Source: Geotalea sp. SG265
GTDB taxonomy: Bacteria; Desulfobacterota; Desulfuromonadia; Geobacterales; Geobacteraceae
Direction: 5' to 3'
Length of the DNA stretch: 64,000 nt
Assembly: GCF_022808985.1 (NCBI RefSeq)
Contig: NZ_JAKZFT010000004.1
Location: 248,001-312,000 of the forward strand
Shown: in pieces, positions 19,014 through 27,133 of the stretch
How the letters are laid out: each line of letters starts with the position of its first letter
Position numbering within the stretch: the stretch's first letter is position 1
Notes under the pieces: model-generated
What the model was told of the DNA's origin: nothing
Databases searched by the model: none
The model's input: the letters and a program-made list of their open reading frames with translations, nothing else
Program-made: the position numbers and the translations under genes

Positions 19014-21080
19014 ATGATCAATTCTCTCAAGATAAAAATAATCGGGCTGATCACCCTTACCATCATAGGCATCGTTTCCCTTGTCTCCTACATTGCCTAT
19101 CGGCACCAGAAAGAGATGCTCTACGACATGGCCACGTACAACACCAGCGTGTTGAACGAGACGGTGAAGAACAGCATCAGCGATGCCATGCGCTCCGGCC
19201 GCTCCCAGGAGATCAGCGCCATTTTCAGCCGCCTCCGTTCAAAGGAATTCATCTCTAACCTGCGCATCGTCGACGAGTCGGGAAAGATCATCAATTCTGC
19301 AGATCAGGCGGAAATCGGCCATTTCCTGCCGGAGCGCGAACGCCAGGAGCTGAAGAGCAACTTTCAACAGAAGTTCACCCTATCCGAGAACCGGCAGGTT
19401 TTCCATTCCTTCGCCCGCATCGCCAACAATCCCCTCTGCTACAAATGCCACAGTCCGAGCCTTAAAACCCTCGGTTTCCTGGAAACTGAACTATCAATGG
19501 GATATATGGAGCGGTTCCTCGACAGGGAAAAACGGACCGCCGCCGTTTCGACCGTCCTGATCATAGCCATGATCATCGTTGTCGTGTCCATTTTCCTTAT
19601 ATTCTACGTGGACAAACCGATCAGGAAGCTCATTTCCAATATGGAAGCGGTGGAAAATGGGAATTTCGACCAGCGTACCATGATAACCAGCAGCAACGAA
19701 ATGCGAATTCTCTCCCAGAGCTTCAACCGGATGGTCGAGCGGTTCCAGGACATGATGGAGACAAATATCAACCATGAACGGGAACTGGCCCGAGCCCAGG
19801 AAAAACTGAGCCACCACCGGGAAACCCACCTGATGAACCAGAAGTTGGAAGAGCAGATCAAGGAAATCGAAAATCTCAATATCACCCTCGAAGAACGAAT
19901 CGAGGAAATAGAAGAGGCAAATTACAAGATCGCCGACCTGGCCGGGGAACTGGAAGACAAGAACACCACCCTGGAAAATGCCGTCTCGAAACTATCCACG
20001 CTGTACAAGGTCGGTCTCGCCATAAACTCCACCATGGAAACGGAGAGCCTCTTCAAGCTGATTGTAAGAACCAGCATGGATACCCTTCGCGCCCAGATCG
20101 GCTACATTATCCTCTATAACATGGAACGGCACGAGATGGTCATCACGACCCTGATCGGACACGAAGGGCTCTCCCCGTCAGGCACGGTACTGCCCATGAC
20201 GCCGTCCAGCGTATCCAGCTGGGTTATCGAAAACGGAAAGCCGCTCCTCATTGCCGATATCAACCAGGTTCCCGAATTCGACCGTCTCAGTTCCATGGGC
20301 TATGAGCGAAAAACGCTGATCTGCGCGCCTCTCATCGTCAAAAACGAGATAATCGGTACCATTACCGTCGTCAACAAGATCGACAATTCCACCTATAATC
20401 ACGAGGAACTGGAACTCTTTTCAACCATTGCCGCCCAGGCAAGTATCGCCATCAAGAACGCCAAGCTATATGACGAGCAGCAGAAGACCTACCTGAATAC
20501 CATACAGGCTCTCGTCTCCGCCATCGAGGCCAGCGACAGCTACACCCGCGGCCATTCCGAGCGGGTTACCTACTATAGCCTGGAACTGGCCAAAAAACTG
20601 GAGCTGCCCCAGGACAGACTGAAGGTCATCGAAAGGGCCGCCATTCTCCATGACATAGGTAAGATCGGCATCGACCTGACCCTGCTGCACAAGGAAGGAC
20701 GGCTGACGGCGGACGACATCAACGACCTTCAGCAGCATCCCACCATCGGCATGAAGATCCTGGAGCCGATCGAGTTCCTTCAGGACGTCAGGCTTTGCAT
20801 CGGTCAGCATCACGAACGCTACGACGGCCATGGCTATCCCAACTCCATCCCCGCGGCGGAACTGCTGCTCGAATCGCGCATCCTGGCCATAGCCGACGCC
20901 TTCGACGCCATGACCTCCGATCGCCCGTATCGTAAGGCGCTGCCGGTCGAGGTGGCCATCAACGAGCTGTACAGCAATGCCGGCAGCCAGTTCGATCCCG
21001 AACTGGTGCCCCATTTCGTGGAACTTCTCAAGGACTCGCAATTCCAGAACAGCAGAGTCAAAACCGCAGCCACCGCTTGA
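19014..21080 (+). CDS. Membrane HD-GYP cyclic-di-GMP phosphodiesterase with periplasmic heme-c motif and GAF domain
   Basis: This 688-residue protein has a membrane segment at about 9-29, a periplasmic sensor (30-175) with a single CYKCH heme-c attachment motif at 142-146, a second membrane segment (about 176-198), HAMP (198-252), a coiled coil (about 255-325), a GAF domain (about 333-485) and an HD-GYP domain with HDIGK at 546-550, HHERYDGHGYP at 599-609 and the FDAMTSDRPYR block. The catalytic set is complete, so c-di-GMP hydrolysis is expected. The covalent heme suggests sensing of redox state, NO or O2. The ATG at 19014 lies inside the TGA of a seven-codon frame (ATGA overlap) that has its own GGAAG site, suggesting coupled initiation. 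Confidence 0.92.
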   Translation: MINSLKIKIIGLITLTIIGIVSLVSYIAYRHQKEMLYDMATYNTSVLNETVKNSISDAMRSGRSQEISAIFSRLRSKEFISNLRIVDESGKIINSADQAEIGHFLPERERQELKSNFQQKFTLSENRQVFHSFARIANNPLCYKCHSPSLKTLGFLETELSMGYMERFLDREKRTAAVSTVLIIAMIIVVVSIFLIFYVDKPIRKLISNMEAVENGNFDQRTMITSSNEMRILSQSFNRMVERFQDMMETNINHERELARAQEKLSHHRETHLMNQKLEEQIKEIENLNITLEERIEEIEEANYKIADLAGELEDKNTTLENAVSKLSTLYKVGLAINSTMETESLFKLIVRTSMDTLRAQIGYIILYNMERHEMVITTLIGHEGLSPSGTVLPMTPSSVSSWVIENGKPLLIADINQVPEFDRLSSMGYERKTLICAPLIVKNEIIGTITVVNKIDNSTYNHEELELFSTIAAQASIAIKNAKLYDEQQKTYLNTIQALVSAIEASDSYTRGHSERVTYYSLELAKKLELPQDRLKVIERAAILHDIGKIGIDLTLLHKEGRLTADDINDLQQHPTIGMKILEPIEFLQDVRLCIGQHHERYDGHGYPNSIPAAELLLESRILAIADAFDAMTSDRPYRKALPVEVAINELYSNAGSQFDPELVPHFVELLKDSQFQNSRVKTAATA

Positions 21081-21130
21081 CCCGCCTACCTGCAGAACCC
21101 TCTCCCGCCGGGCCTTCCGGCGTAAACCAT

Positions 21131-21159
21131 TTGCCCCTCCCGCCGAATCATGGTATAAC
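21131..21159 (+). promoter_or_regulatory. Sigma-70-type promoter of the Opp/Dpp ATPase pair
   Basis: TTGCCC (21131-21136) and TATAAC (21154-21159) are 17 bp apart, about 50 bp before the first ATPase gene. A small CGCCGG-CCGGCG hairpin without a T run lies just upstream, between the HD-GYP stop and this promoter. Confidence 0.55.
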
Positions 21160-21207
21160 AATCTGAAATTTCAGCTCATTTCCTGTTCGTTTCCAGCGGT
21201 AATCCCC

Positions 21208-22170
21208 ATGTCAACTCTGCTTCAGGTAAAAAATCTCACCGTCACCTTCAGGGTTCCCCGGGGTACGCTCTGCGCTGTGGACAGCGTCAGCTTTTCCCTC
21301 GACCGGGAAGAGACTCTGGCCATTGTCGGCGAATCGGGCTGCGGTAAAAGTGTCACCGCCTATTCCATCATGGGACTGATTCCCTCGCCCGGAAAAATTG
21401 CCGCCGGAGAAATCGTCTTTGCCGGCCGGGACCTGCTTAAACTCGATGGTGAAGAAATGCGCAAGATCCGTGGCGACCGGATCGCCATGATCTTTCAGGA
21501 GCCCATGACCTCGCTCAACCCGGTGCTTTCCATCGGCAATCAGATCATGGAAGGGCTGCGGCTTCACCGGGGGCTCTCCCGGCGGGAGGCCAGGGAGGTG
21601 GGCATCGGCCTGCTGGAACAGGTGGGAATCGGTTCCGCTAAAGGGAGATTCGATGAATATCCGCACCAGATGAGCGGAGGGATGCGGCAACGGGTCATGA
21701 TCGCCATGTCCATTGCCTGCAACCCGGAGCTTCTCATCGCTGACGAACCGACGACGGCGCTGGATGTGACCATTCAGGCACAGATACTGGAGCTCATGGA
21801 CCGGCTGAAAAGCAAAAATCGCATGGGGCTCATCCTCATCACCCATGATCTGGGAATCGTGGCCGAGCGTTCGCATCGTACGGCGGTGATGTATGCGGGA
21901 AAGATCGTCGAATACGGTCCGACACGTGAGCTATTCCATAACCCGGGGCATCCCTACACGGAGGGTCTGCTCAGGTCCCTGCCCCAGGACGCCAGGCCTG
22001 GCCAGCCACTGCATACCATCCCCGGATCGGTTCCGGATCTCCTGGTCCGCCAGCCCGGCTGCGGCTTTTGCAACCGCTGCCCGGCAAAGGACTGGCAGTG
22101 CGAAACAGCTGAGCCGGAAATGAAAGAAATTGACAGCGGCCACTTTGTCCGCTGCTGGAAGGTTCGATGA
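21208..22170 (+). CDS. Oligopeptide/dipeptide ABC transporter ATP-binding protein (OppD/DppD type)
   Basis: This 320-residue ATPase has Walker A GESGCGKS, Q-loop IFQEPMTSLNP, signature MSGGMRQRV, Walker B LLIADEPT and the H-loop in LILITHD. The C-terminal extension (about 260-320) has the HPYTEGLL and CNRCPAKDWQC cysteine pattern of Opp/Dpp ATPases, which can carry an Fe-S cluster. It would energise peptide, or possibly nickel, uptake. The ATG at 21208 lacks a strong ribosome site but gives the family length. Its partner overlaps it directly downstream. No permease or binding protein gene is in the surrounding region, which is unusual. Confidence 0.92.
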   Translation: MSTLLQVKNLTVTFRVPRGTLCAVDSVSFSLDREETLAIVGESGCGKSVTAYSIMGLIPSPGKIAAGEIVFAGRDLLKLDGEEMRKIRGDRIAMIFQEPMTSLNPVLSIGNQIMEGLRLHRGLSRREAREVGIGLLEQVGIGSAKGRFDEYPHQMSGGMRQRVMIAMSIACNPELLIADEPTTALDVTIQAQILELMDRLKSKNRMGLILITHDLGIVAERSHRTAVMYAGKIVEYGPTRELFHNPGHPYTEGLLRSLPQDARPGQPLHTIPGSVPDLLVRQPGCGFCNRCPAKDWQCETAEPEMKEIDSGHFVRCWKVR

Positions 22171-23141
22171 ACGACCTCATTACGGCAACATCCCTGGTCA
22201 AACATTTCCCGGTCAAAACCGGCCGATTCGGAAAGCCGCAGTTGCTCAAGGCTGTCGATGGTGTGGATCTGCGAGTCGGCAAGGGGGAAACCCTCGGCGT
22301 AGCAGGAGAATCGGGATGCGGCAAATCCACGGTAGCAAGACTCCTGATGGGGCTCATGCCCCCCACCTCCGGAACCATTGCCTATGAGGGCAAAAGCCTC
22401 AACCTCATGGACAGGGATGAGCGGCTCCGCTTTCGCAAAAGCGTGCAGATGATCTTCCAGGACCCCTTCTCTTCCCTTAACCCGCGCATGCGGGTGGGAG
22501 ACATCGTCGGCGAACCGTTCACCGTACACGGGCTGGCGGCGGGCGCTCGCAAACGGGAGCTAGTCCTCGGCCTTCTGGCAAAGGTCGGCCTGTCGGAGGA
22601 GCATTTCTATCGCTACCCCCATGAGTTTTCGGGGGGGCAAAGGCAACGGATCGGCATCGCCCGCGCACTTGCCGTCTCACCCAAGCTGCTCATCGCCGAC
22701 GAACCGGTCTCCGCCCTGGATATCTCGATCCAGGCTCAGATCATAAACCTGCTCATGGAGCTGAAACGGGAGCACGGGCTTTCCTTCTTCTTCATAACCC
22801 ACGATCTCTCCGTCATCCGTCACCTGAGCGACCGTATAGCCATCATGTATCTGGGAAAGGTGGTCGAAACGGGCACGAGGGACGAGGTGCTGGACCGGTT
22901 TCTCCATCCTTACACCCAGGCCCTGCTCTCGGCGGTGCCGCGCATTGCCCCCGACAGAACAACAGCTCGAATCGTCCTGCAGGGGGACCTTCCTTCGCCG
23001 GTCGATCCCCCCGCAGGCTGCCCTTTCCATACCCGCTGTCCCTATGTGGAGGACATCTGTAGGACGGATCCTCCCCCCCTGGAGGAAAAGGAAGCGGCCC
23101 ACCTGGCAGCGTGCCATTTCAGCACCAAGCTCTTCCGCTAA
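22167..23141 (+). CDS. Oligopeptide/dipeptide ABC transporter ATP-binding protein (OppF/DppF type)
   Basis: This 324-residue ATPase is the second member of the pair; its ATG overlaps the previous stop as ATGA. It has Walker A GESGCGKST, Q-loop IFQDPFSSLNPR, signature FSGGQRQRIG, Walker B LLIADEPVSALD and the H-loop FFFITHDLS. The C-terminal HPYTQALLSAVP and CPFHTRCPYVEDIC segments are typical of OppF/DppF. It presumably forms a heterodimer with the preceding protein on the inner face of the membrane. The permeases must be encoded elsewhere. Confidence 0.92.
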   Translation: MNDLITATSLVKHFPVKTGRFGKPQLLKAVDGVDLRVGKGETLGVAGESGCGKSTVARLLMGLMPPTSGTIAYEGKSLNLMDRDERLRFRKSVQMIFQDPFSSLNPRMRVGDIVGEPFTVHGLAAGARKRELVLGLLAKVGLSEEHFYRYPHEFSGGQRQRIGIARALAVSPKLLIADEPVSALDISIQAQIINLLMELKREHGLSFFFITHDLSVIRHLSDRIAIMYLGKVVETGTRDEVLDRFLHPYTQALLSAVPRIAPDRTTARIVLQGDLPSPVDPPAGCPFHTRCPYVEDICRTDPPPLEEKEAAHLAACHFSTKLFR

Positions 23142-23156
23142 TCAAAACCTTTTTTA

Positions 23157-23185
23157 TTGACAAAAAATGATTTAATCTCTATAGC
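23157..23185 (+). promoter_or_regulatory. Sigma-70-type promoter of the ArsR-family gene
   Basis: A perfect TTGACA (23157-23162) is followed after 17 bp by TATAGC (23180-23185). The start codon is about 40 bp further on. ArsR-type repressors are commonly autoregulated at such sites, but no clear inverted-repeat operator was seen here. Confidence 0.6.
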
Positions 23186-23227
23186 ATTAGACGCTTTGCC
23201 ATTGAGTATCCCAGCACCGGAGGCGAT

Positions 23228-23500
23228 GTGGAATTCGACAAGACAAGAAATTTCGATATGGAAGCGGAAGTATTGAAGGTCCTCGGCCACCCGGTCAGAC
23301 TGAAGATCGTTGCCGGGCTCTGTACCAAGGAATGTAACGTCAAATATATCTGGGAATGTCTAGGGCTGCCCCAGGCAACGGTTTCCCAGCACCTGGCGCT
23401 GTTGAAGAACAAGGGGATCATCGAAGGGAAGCGGGAGGGTGTGGAGGTTCACTACACGGTGGTGCATCCGCTGGCGAAGAAACTGATCGCCGTCCTCTGA
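23228..23500 (+). CDS. ArsR/SmtB-family winged-helix transcriptional regulator
   Basis: This 90-residue protein shows the ArsR-type helix-turn-helix: LKVLGHPVRLKIVAGL at the front and LPQATVSQHLALLKNKGII as recognition helix and wing. The ELCVC-type metal motif is replaced by CTKEC (two cysteines, about 34-38), with another cysteine at about 46, so thiol-based sensing of a metal or oxidant is possible. The GTG at 23228, preceded by GGAGG, is the likely start; an ATG at 23258 is the alternative. It stands alone with its own promoter and terminator, so its target is not evident. Confidence 0.88.
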   Translation: MEFDKTRNFDMEAEVLKVLGHPVRLKIVAGLCTKECNVKYIWECLGLPQATVSQHLALLKNKGIIEGKREGVEVHYTVVHPLAKKLIAVL

Positions 23501-23522
23501 AAAATACCTGCAATCTGCCATA

Positions 23523-23549
23523 ATCCCCGCCCGTCGGGGATTTTTATTT
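23523..23549 (+). terminator. Intrinsic terminator of the ArsR-family gene
   Basis: A 7-bp stem ATCCCCG / CGGGGAT around a 5-nt loop is followed by TTTTT-A-TTTT. It overlaps the 3' end of the converging pmbA gene. Confidence 0.8.
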
Positions 23550-24881
23550 TCCGCTCACGTCCAGTCCTTCAATTCTCAGTGACGGGGACCCGACCCCCCC
23601 GAAGAAGCGCAGATCGTTGCCGACCCCGGATACGTCATGGAACAGGTCGAGGATGTTCCCGGAAATGACGATCCCCTTGACCGGGTAGGCGACCATACCG
23701 TTCTCGATGAAATACCCTGCCGCACCCACGGAAAAATCCCCTGAAACCGGATTCGCGGTGTGCATCCCCATTACCGAGGTCAGGAGCACCCCCGTCTCCA
23801 CCCCCTTGGCTAGGTCTGCCGTGGGGGTCACGCCATTTTCGATGAAGAAGTTGGTCACCCCCATGCGGGGAAGTCCCTTGACGCCGCCACGCACCGCATT
23901 ACCCGTGGAAGCAACCCCATCCTTACAGGCACAGTAGCTGTTGTAAAGAAAGCCCTGCACCGCGCCGTCCTCGACGAGGACGGTCCTCTGACCTGGCACC
24001 CCTTCCCCGTCGAAGGGGGTAGTGGCCATTCCACCCGCGAGGAGCCCATCATCAACAATTATCATATCTTGGGCGAAGAGACGAGCTCCCTTCCTGCCGG
24101 CGAGAATCGATTTCCCCTTCTGCACGTTCTCGGCGAGGAAGGAGGACGCCAGCACCTCCAGCACCTCGGCTGCAACATAATTATCCAGGATGACCGGACA
24201 TTTCATTGTAGCCATGGCGCGAGCACCGAGCATGCCCGACGCCTTGGCGGCGGCGTTTTTTGCGATAACCGCCACATCGATTTTGTCAAAATAGTTGCTG
24301 AAGCCAAAATCCCAGCCCATCTGGGAGTCACCGTCCTCTTCGGCCACGGCTGAGACACTGCAGGAAACGGACGTGCCACTGTAATTTCCCTCTACGCCTC
24401 GGGAATTCCTGATCAGCACCTCGTAGCGGGACTCACCGTAGCTGCTCTTGCGCACTTTCTTCATGCGCGGATCCTCGGCCAGGGTGAGCCGCTCGAGTTC
24501 AATGACACGGGAAATCTTTTCCTCCTCCCCGACGCCTGCCAACTTCTCATCCGCCAGACCGGACAGTTGCGGATAGGCTGCAGGTCCTGGGAGACAGTTG
24601 CATGCGTCCTTGGTCTGGAATTCGGCACCGGTTACAGCATTGGCCACCATCCGCTCCAGATCCTTGTCGTCCATGCTCGTGGAAAAGGAAAATCCCATGC
24701 CGCCGTCCTTGAGGACCCGGATGCCGACCCCCACCGGCTCGGAGCATTTGAAAGTGTCAACCTTCTGTTCCCTGACCTCGATGGAGAGATTGCGGGAAGC
24801 CCCGAGCATGATCTCGTAACCGTCAAGGGCACGGGCCTTGAGAAGCTTTTCTATTCTTGCCGCGTGAAGGTCGAAGTCCAT
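23544..24881 (-). CDS. pmbA: TldD/PmbA-family protein, PmbA (TldE) type
   Basis: This 445-residue protein matches PmbA/TldE, which partners TldD in a protease that processes modified peptides and antitoxins. Family features include the EVREQKVDTF segment at about 42-51, the YSGTSVSCSVSAVA block and the GEGVPGQRTVLVEDG segment. It lacks the HExxxH zinc motif of TldD, as expected of the TldE subunit. The ATG at 24881 has a GGGAG ribosome site; a TTG 21 nt upstream is less likely. No tldD partner is in the window. It lies 10 bp downstream of the acetyltransferase gene, probably in one unit with recN. Confidence 0.9.
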   Translation of the reverse strand: MDFDLHAARIEKLLKARALDGYEIMLGASRNLSIEVREQKVDTFKCSEPVGVGIRVLKDGGMGFSFSTSMDDKDLERMVANAVTGAEFQTKDACNCLPGPAAYPQLSGLADEKLAGVGEEEKISRVIELERLTLAEDPRMKKVRKSSYGESRYEVLIRNSRGVEGNYSGTSVSCSVSAVAEEDGDSQMGWDFGFSNYFDKIDVAVIAKNAAAKASGMLGARAMATMKCPVILDNYVAAEVLEVLASSFLAENVQKGKSILAGRKGARLFAQDMIIVDDGLLAGGMATTPFDGEGVPGQRTVLVEDGAVQGFLYNSYCACKDGVASTGNAVRGGVKGLPRMGVTNFFIENGVTPTADLAKGVETGVLLTSVMGMHTANPVSGDFSVGAAGYFIENGMVAYPVKGIVISGNILDLFHDVSGVGNDLRFFGGVGSPSLRIEGLDVSGK

Positions 24882-24891
24882 ATATTCTCCC

Positions 24892-25341
24892 TCAGAATTC
24901 AAGGATCATGGCAATTTCATCACAGTCGGGGAATTTCACGCACTTCATGCAGTCTCCCCAAACCTTGTGGGGGAGCTCCGACTTATCGACGACGTGAAAG
25001 CCTAATTTGGCAAAAAAATCGGGCTTGTAGGTGAGGCAGAAGACCTTCTTCAGCCCCAGTGCCCGTGCCTCGTCGATGCATGCCTGCACCACCTGGGTGC
25101 CGATGCCTTTCCGGCCGGCGTCGTCGGCCACCGCCACCGAACGGACCTCGGCCAGATCCTCCCAGACGATATGCAGGGCAGCGGTCCCGACAATGCGCCC
25201 ATCGATCTCGAATATATTGAAGTCCCGAATGGACTCGTAAAGCTCTGCCAGGGAACGGGAGAGCATGTCCCCACGGGAGGCGTAGAAAGTCAGAAGCTTC
25301 TGGATTTCCTTGACATCACTGATCTCGGCTTTGCGCAGCAT
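24892..25341 (-). CDS. Short GNAT-type N-acetylglutamate synthase (ArgA-like)
   Basis: This 149-residue GNAT acetyltransferase has the acetyl-CoA loop in RKGIGTQVVQACIDEA and a tail with FFAKLGFHVVDKSELPHKVWGDCMKC, given here in the order seen, that resembles the short single-domain ArgA known from actinobacteria and other bacteria lacking the kinase-fused form. The likely reaction is acetyl-CoA plus glutamate to N-acetylglutamate, starting arginine synthesis. The CMKC...CDE cysteine cluster is typical of this group. No other arg gene is close, so the substrate is inferred from similarity only. Confidence 0.78.
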   Translation of the reverse strand: MLRKAEISDVKEIQKLLTFYASRGDMLSRSLAELYESIRDFNIFEIDGRIVGTAALHIVWEDLAEVRSVAVADDAGRKGIGTQVVQACIDEARALGLKKVFCLTYKPDFFAKLGFHVVDKSELPHKVWGDCMKCVKFPDCDEIAMILEF

Positions 25342-25366
25342 GGCGTTCCTTTCTGGCGGGTACCGC

Positions 25367-27028
25367 TTACTTCAGCGACTCCCCTATCAACTCACGGGCA
25401 TGGTCAAGGGTGGTGTCGGTGATCTTGATGCCCCCCAGCATCCGCGCCACTTCCGCCACCCGGTCTTCCCGATCCAGGGGGGTAGCGGACGTCACCGTCC
25501 TTCCCTCTTCCACCTTCTTTTCCACCTTGAAATGGAGATCGGCGTAGGCAGCCACCTGGGGAAGATGGGTAATGCAGAGGACCTGCTGTCCCGCCGCCAC
25601 CCGTTTAAGCTTCTCCCCCACGAGAGCCGAGGTTGCTCCGCCAATGCCCGTATCCACCTCGTCGAAAATCAAGGTCGGCACGTCGCTTTCCGGGTGGAGC
25701 TGTTTCAATGCCAGCATCAGCCGTGACAGCTCCCCTCCGGAGGCTATCTTGGCCAGCGGCTTCGGCGATTCCCCGGGGTTTGGGGAAAAGAGGAACTCGA
25801 CGCGATCGAGCCCGCTTGACCTAGGCTGGGAGAGCCCTTCGAAAGCCACCTGAAAGCGGGCGTTCCTCATGGCCAGCTCCGAGAGCTCCTTCTCCATGGC
25901 CGCTGCCAGCCGCTCCGCCGCAGCGGAACGCTCCTCGTGCAAGGCCTCCCCTTTTGTCTTTACGGCCTGTTCCAACTCCCCGAGCCGCTTCACCAGCCCA
26001 TCCCGGTTTTCCTCCCGCGACCGCAGCGTCTCTATCTCCCGGTCGACGGCTTCCTTGTAGGCAAGAATACCAGGCACGTCGGGGGCGTATTTCTTCTTCA
26101 ATCTCTGGATTAGCTCCAGCCGGTCCGCCACAGCCTGCAGGCGCTCCGGATCGGCTTCGATCTTGGCAGCATAGGTTCTCAATGCAAGCGCCGCATCCTC
26201 CAGCTGAATAGAGGCCGCATCCAGGGAGGCCAGGCTGCCTTCCATGGAAGGATCGATGGCAATGACCTCGGCAAGGCGCCTTTTGACCTGGGCCAGCCGC
26301 CCGAGGACCGCATCATCCGCGCCGTACAATTCGACGAAAGCTTCCTGGCTATTCTGCAGGAGTCTTTCCCCATGGGAAAGCAGGGTCCGCTCCTGCTCCA
26401 GTTCCTCTTCCTCGCCGGGGGCCAGGGCAGCAGCGCCGATCTCGTCCGACTGGAAGGAGATTAGGTCCAAGCGATGGGCAGCGTCCCGCTCCCCTTCTTC
26501 CAATGCCTTGAGTGTACCATCAACCTGCCGGTATTCATCATAGAGGAGGGCGAACTCCCGGCGCCGGTCCAGGAGCCCCCCGTATCCGTCCAGGAGCAGC
26601 AGGTGGTTTTCCTGCTTGAGCAGGGTCTGGGCCTCGTGCTGGCCGTAAATGTTTATCAGCAGTCTGGAAATTTCCGCCAGGATAGCGATGGTCGAAAGCC
26701 CGCCACCGATGAAGACCCGGTTCTTGCCCGACCTGGAAACGACTCGCTTGATCAGGAGCTCCCCATCGCACTCGATGCCGATCCTCTCCAGCTCGGCCAG
26801 GATCGAAGGGTAGCCCGCCAGGTCAAAAATGGCTTCCACGGTCCCTTCTTCGGCTCCGGCACGAATGAGGTCAGCCGAAGCGCGGCCACCGAGAATGAGA
26901 TTGACGGCATCGATGATGATCGACTTGCCGGCACCGGTCTCCCCGGTGAGGATGTTGAGCCCGCCGCGGAAGGAAACCGTCAGGTTGTCGATGATGGCGA
27001 TGTTTTTGATGGAAAGGTCGGTAAGCAT
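25367..27028 (-). CDS. recN: DNA repair protein RecN
   Basis: This 553-residue SMC-like ATPase helps repair double-strand breaks. It has Walker A GETGAGKS near residue 30, a coiled-coil middle (about 150-390) and the C-terminal head half with LASGGELSRLMLALK (signature) and TLIFDEVDTGIGG (Walker B). Length is normal. The ATG at 27028 has no good ribosome site: the region just upstream on the gene strand is the heptamer array at 27037-27110, followed by the short GAAC-AG-GTTC inverted repeat. Array length could therefore affect recN expression. Confidence 0.96.
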   Translation of the reverse strand: MLTDLSIKNIAIIDNLTVSFRGGLNILTGETGAGKSIIIDAVNLILGGRASADLIRAGAEEGTVEAIFDLAGYPSILAELERIGIECDGELLIKRVVSRSGKNRVFIGGGLSTIAILAEISRLLINIYGQHEAQTLLKQENHLLLLDGYGGLLDRRREFALLYDEYRQVDGTLKALEEGERDAAHRLDLISFQSDEIGAAALAPGEEEELEQERTLLSHGERLLQNSQEAFVELYGADDAVLGRLAQVKRRLAEVIAIDPSMEGSLASLDAASIQLEDAALALRTYAAKIEADPERLQAVADRLELIQRLKKKYAPDVPGILAYKEAVDREIETLRSREENRDGLVKRLGELEQAVKTKGEALHEERSAAAERLAAAMEKELSELAMRNARFQVAFEGLSQPRSSGLDRVEFLFSPNPGESPKPLAKIASGGELSRLMLALKQLHPESDVPTLIFDEVDTGIGGATSALVGEKLKRVAAGQQVLCITHLPQVAAYADLHFKVEKKVEEGRTVTSATPLDREDRVAEVARMLGGIKITDTTLDHARELIGESLK

Positions 27029-27036
27029 GAGAACCT

Positions 27037-27110
27037 GTTCTATGTTCTATGTTCTATGTTCTATGTTCTATGTTCTATGTTCTATGTTCTATGTTCTATG
27101 TTCTATGTTC
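27037..27110. repeat. Ten-copy perfect heptanucleotide tandem array between nadK and recN
   Basis: Ten perfect copies of GTTCTAT (ATAGAAC on the gene strand) and a partial eleventh (GTTC) run without interruption. They fill most of the 105-bp gap between the nadK stop and the recN start, ending 8 bp before the recN start codon. A perfect 7-bp array of this size should be prone to slippage. An open frame of repeating residues across it on the plus strand is an artefact of the repeat. Confidence 0.97.
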
Positions 27111-27133
27111 AAGGTAAAAACATAGAACCGATT

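Noticed and set aside
27037-27110. Possible CRISPR array
   Set aside because: The period is 7 bp with no spacers and no cas genes nearby.
26829-27125. Plus-strand frame encoding a repeating MFYVLCS-type peptide
   Set aside because: The repeated peptide is the translation of the heptamer array; upstream it is antisense to recN. There is no sign of a real gene.
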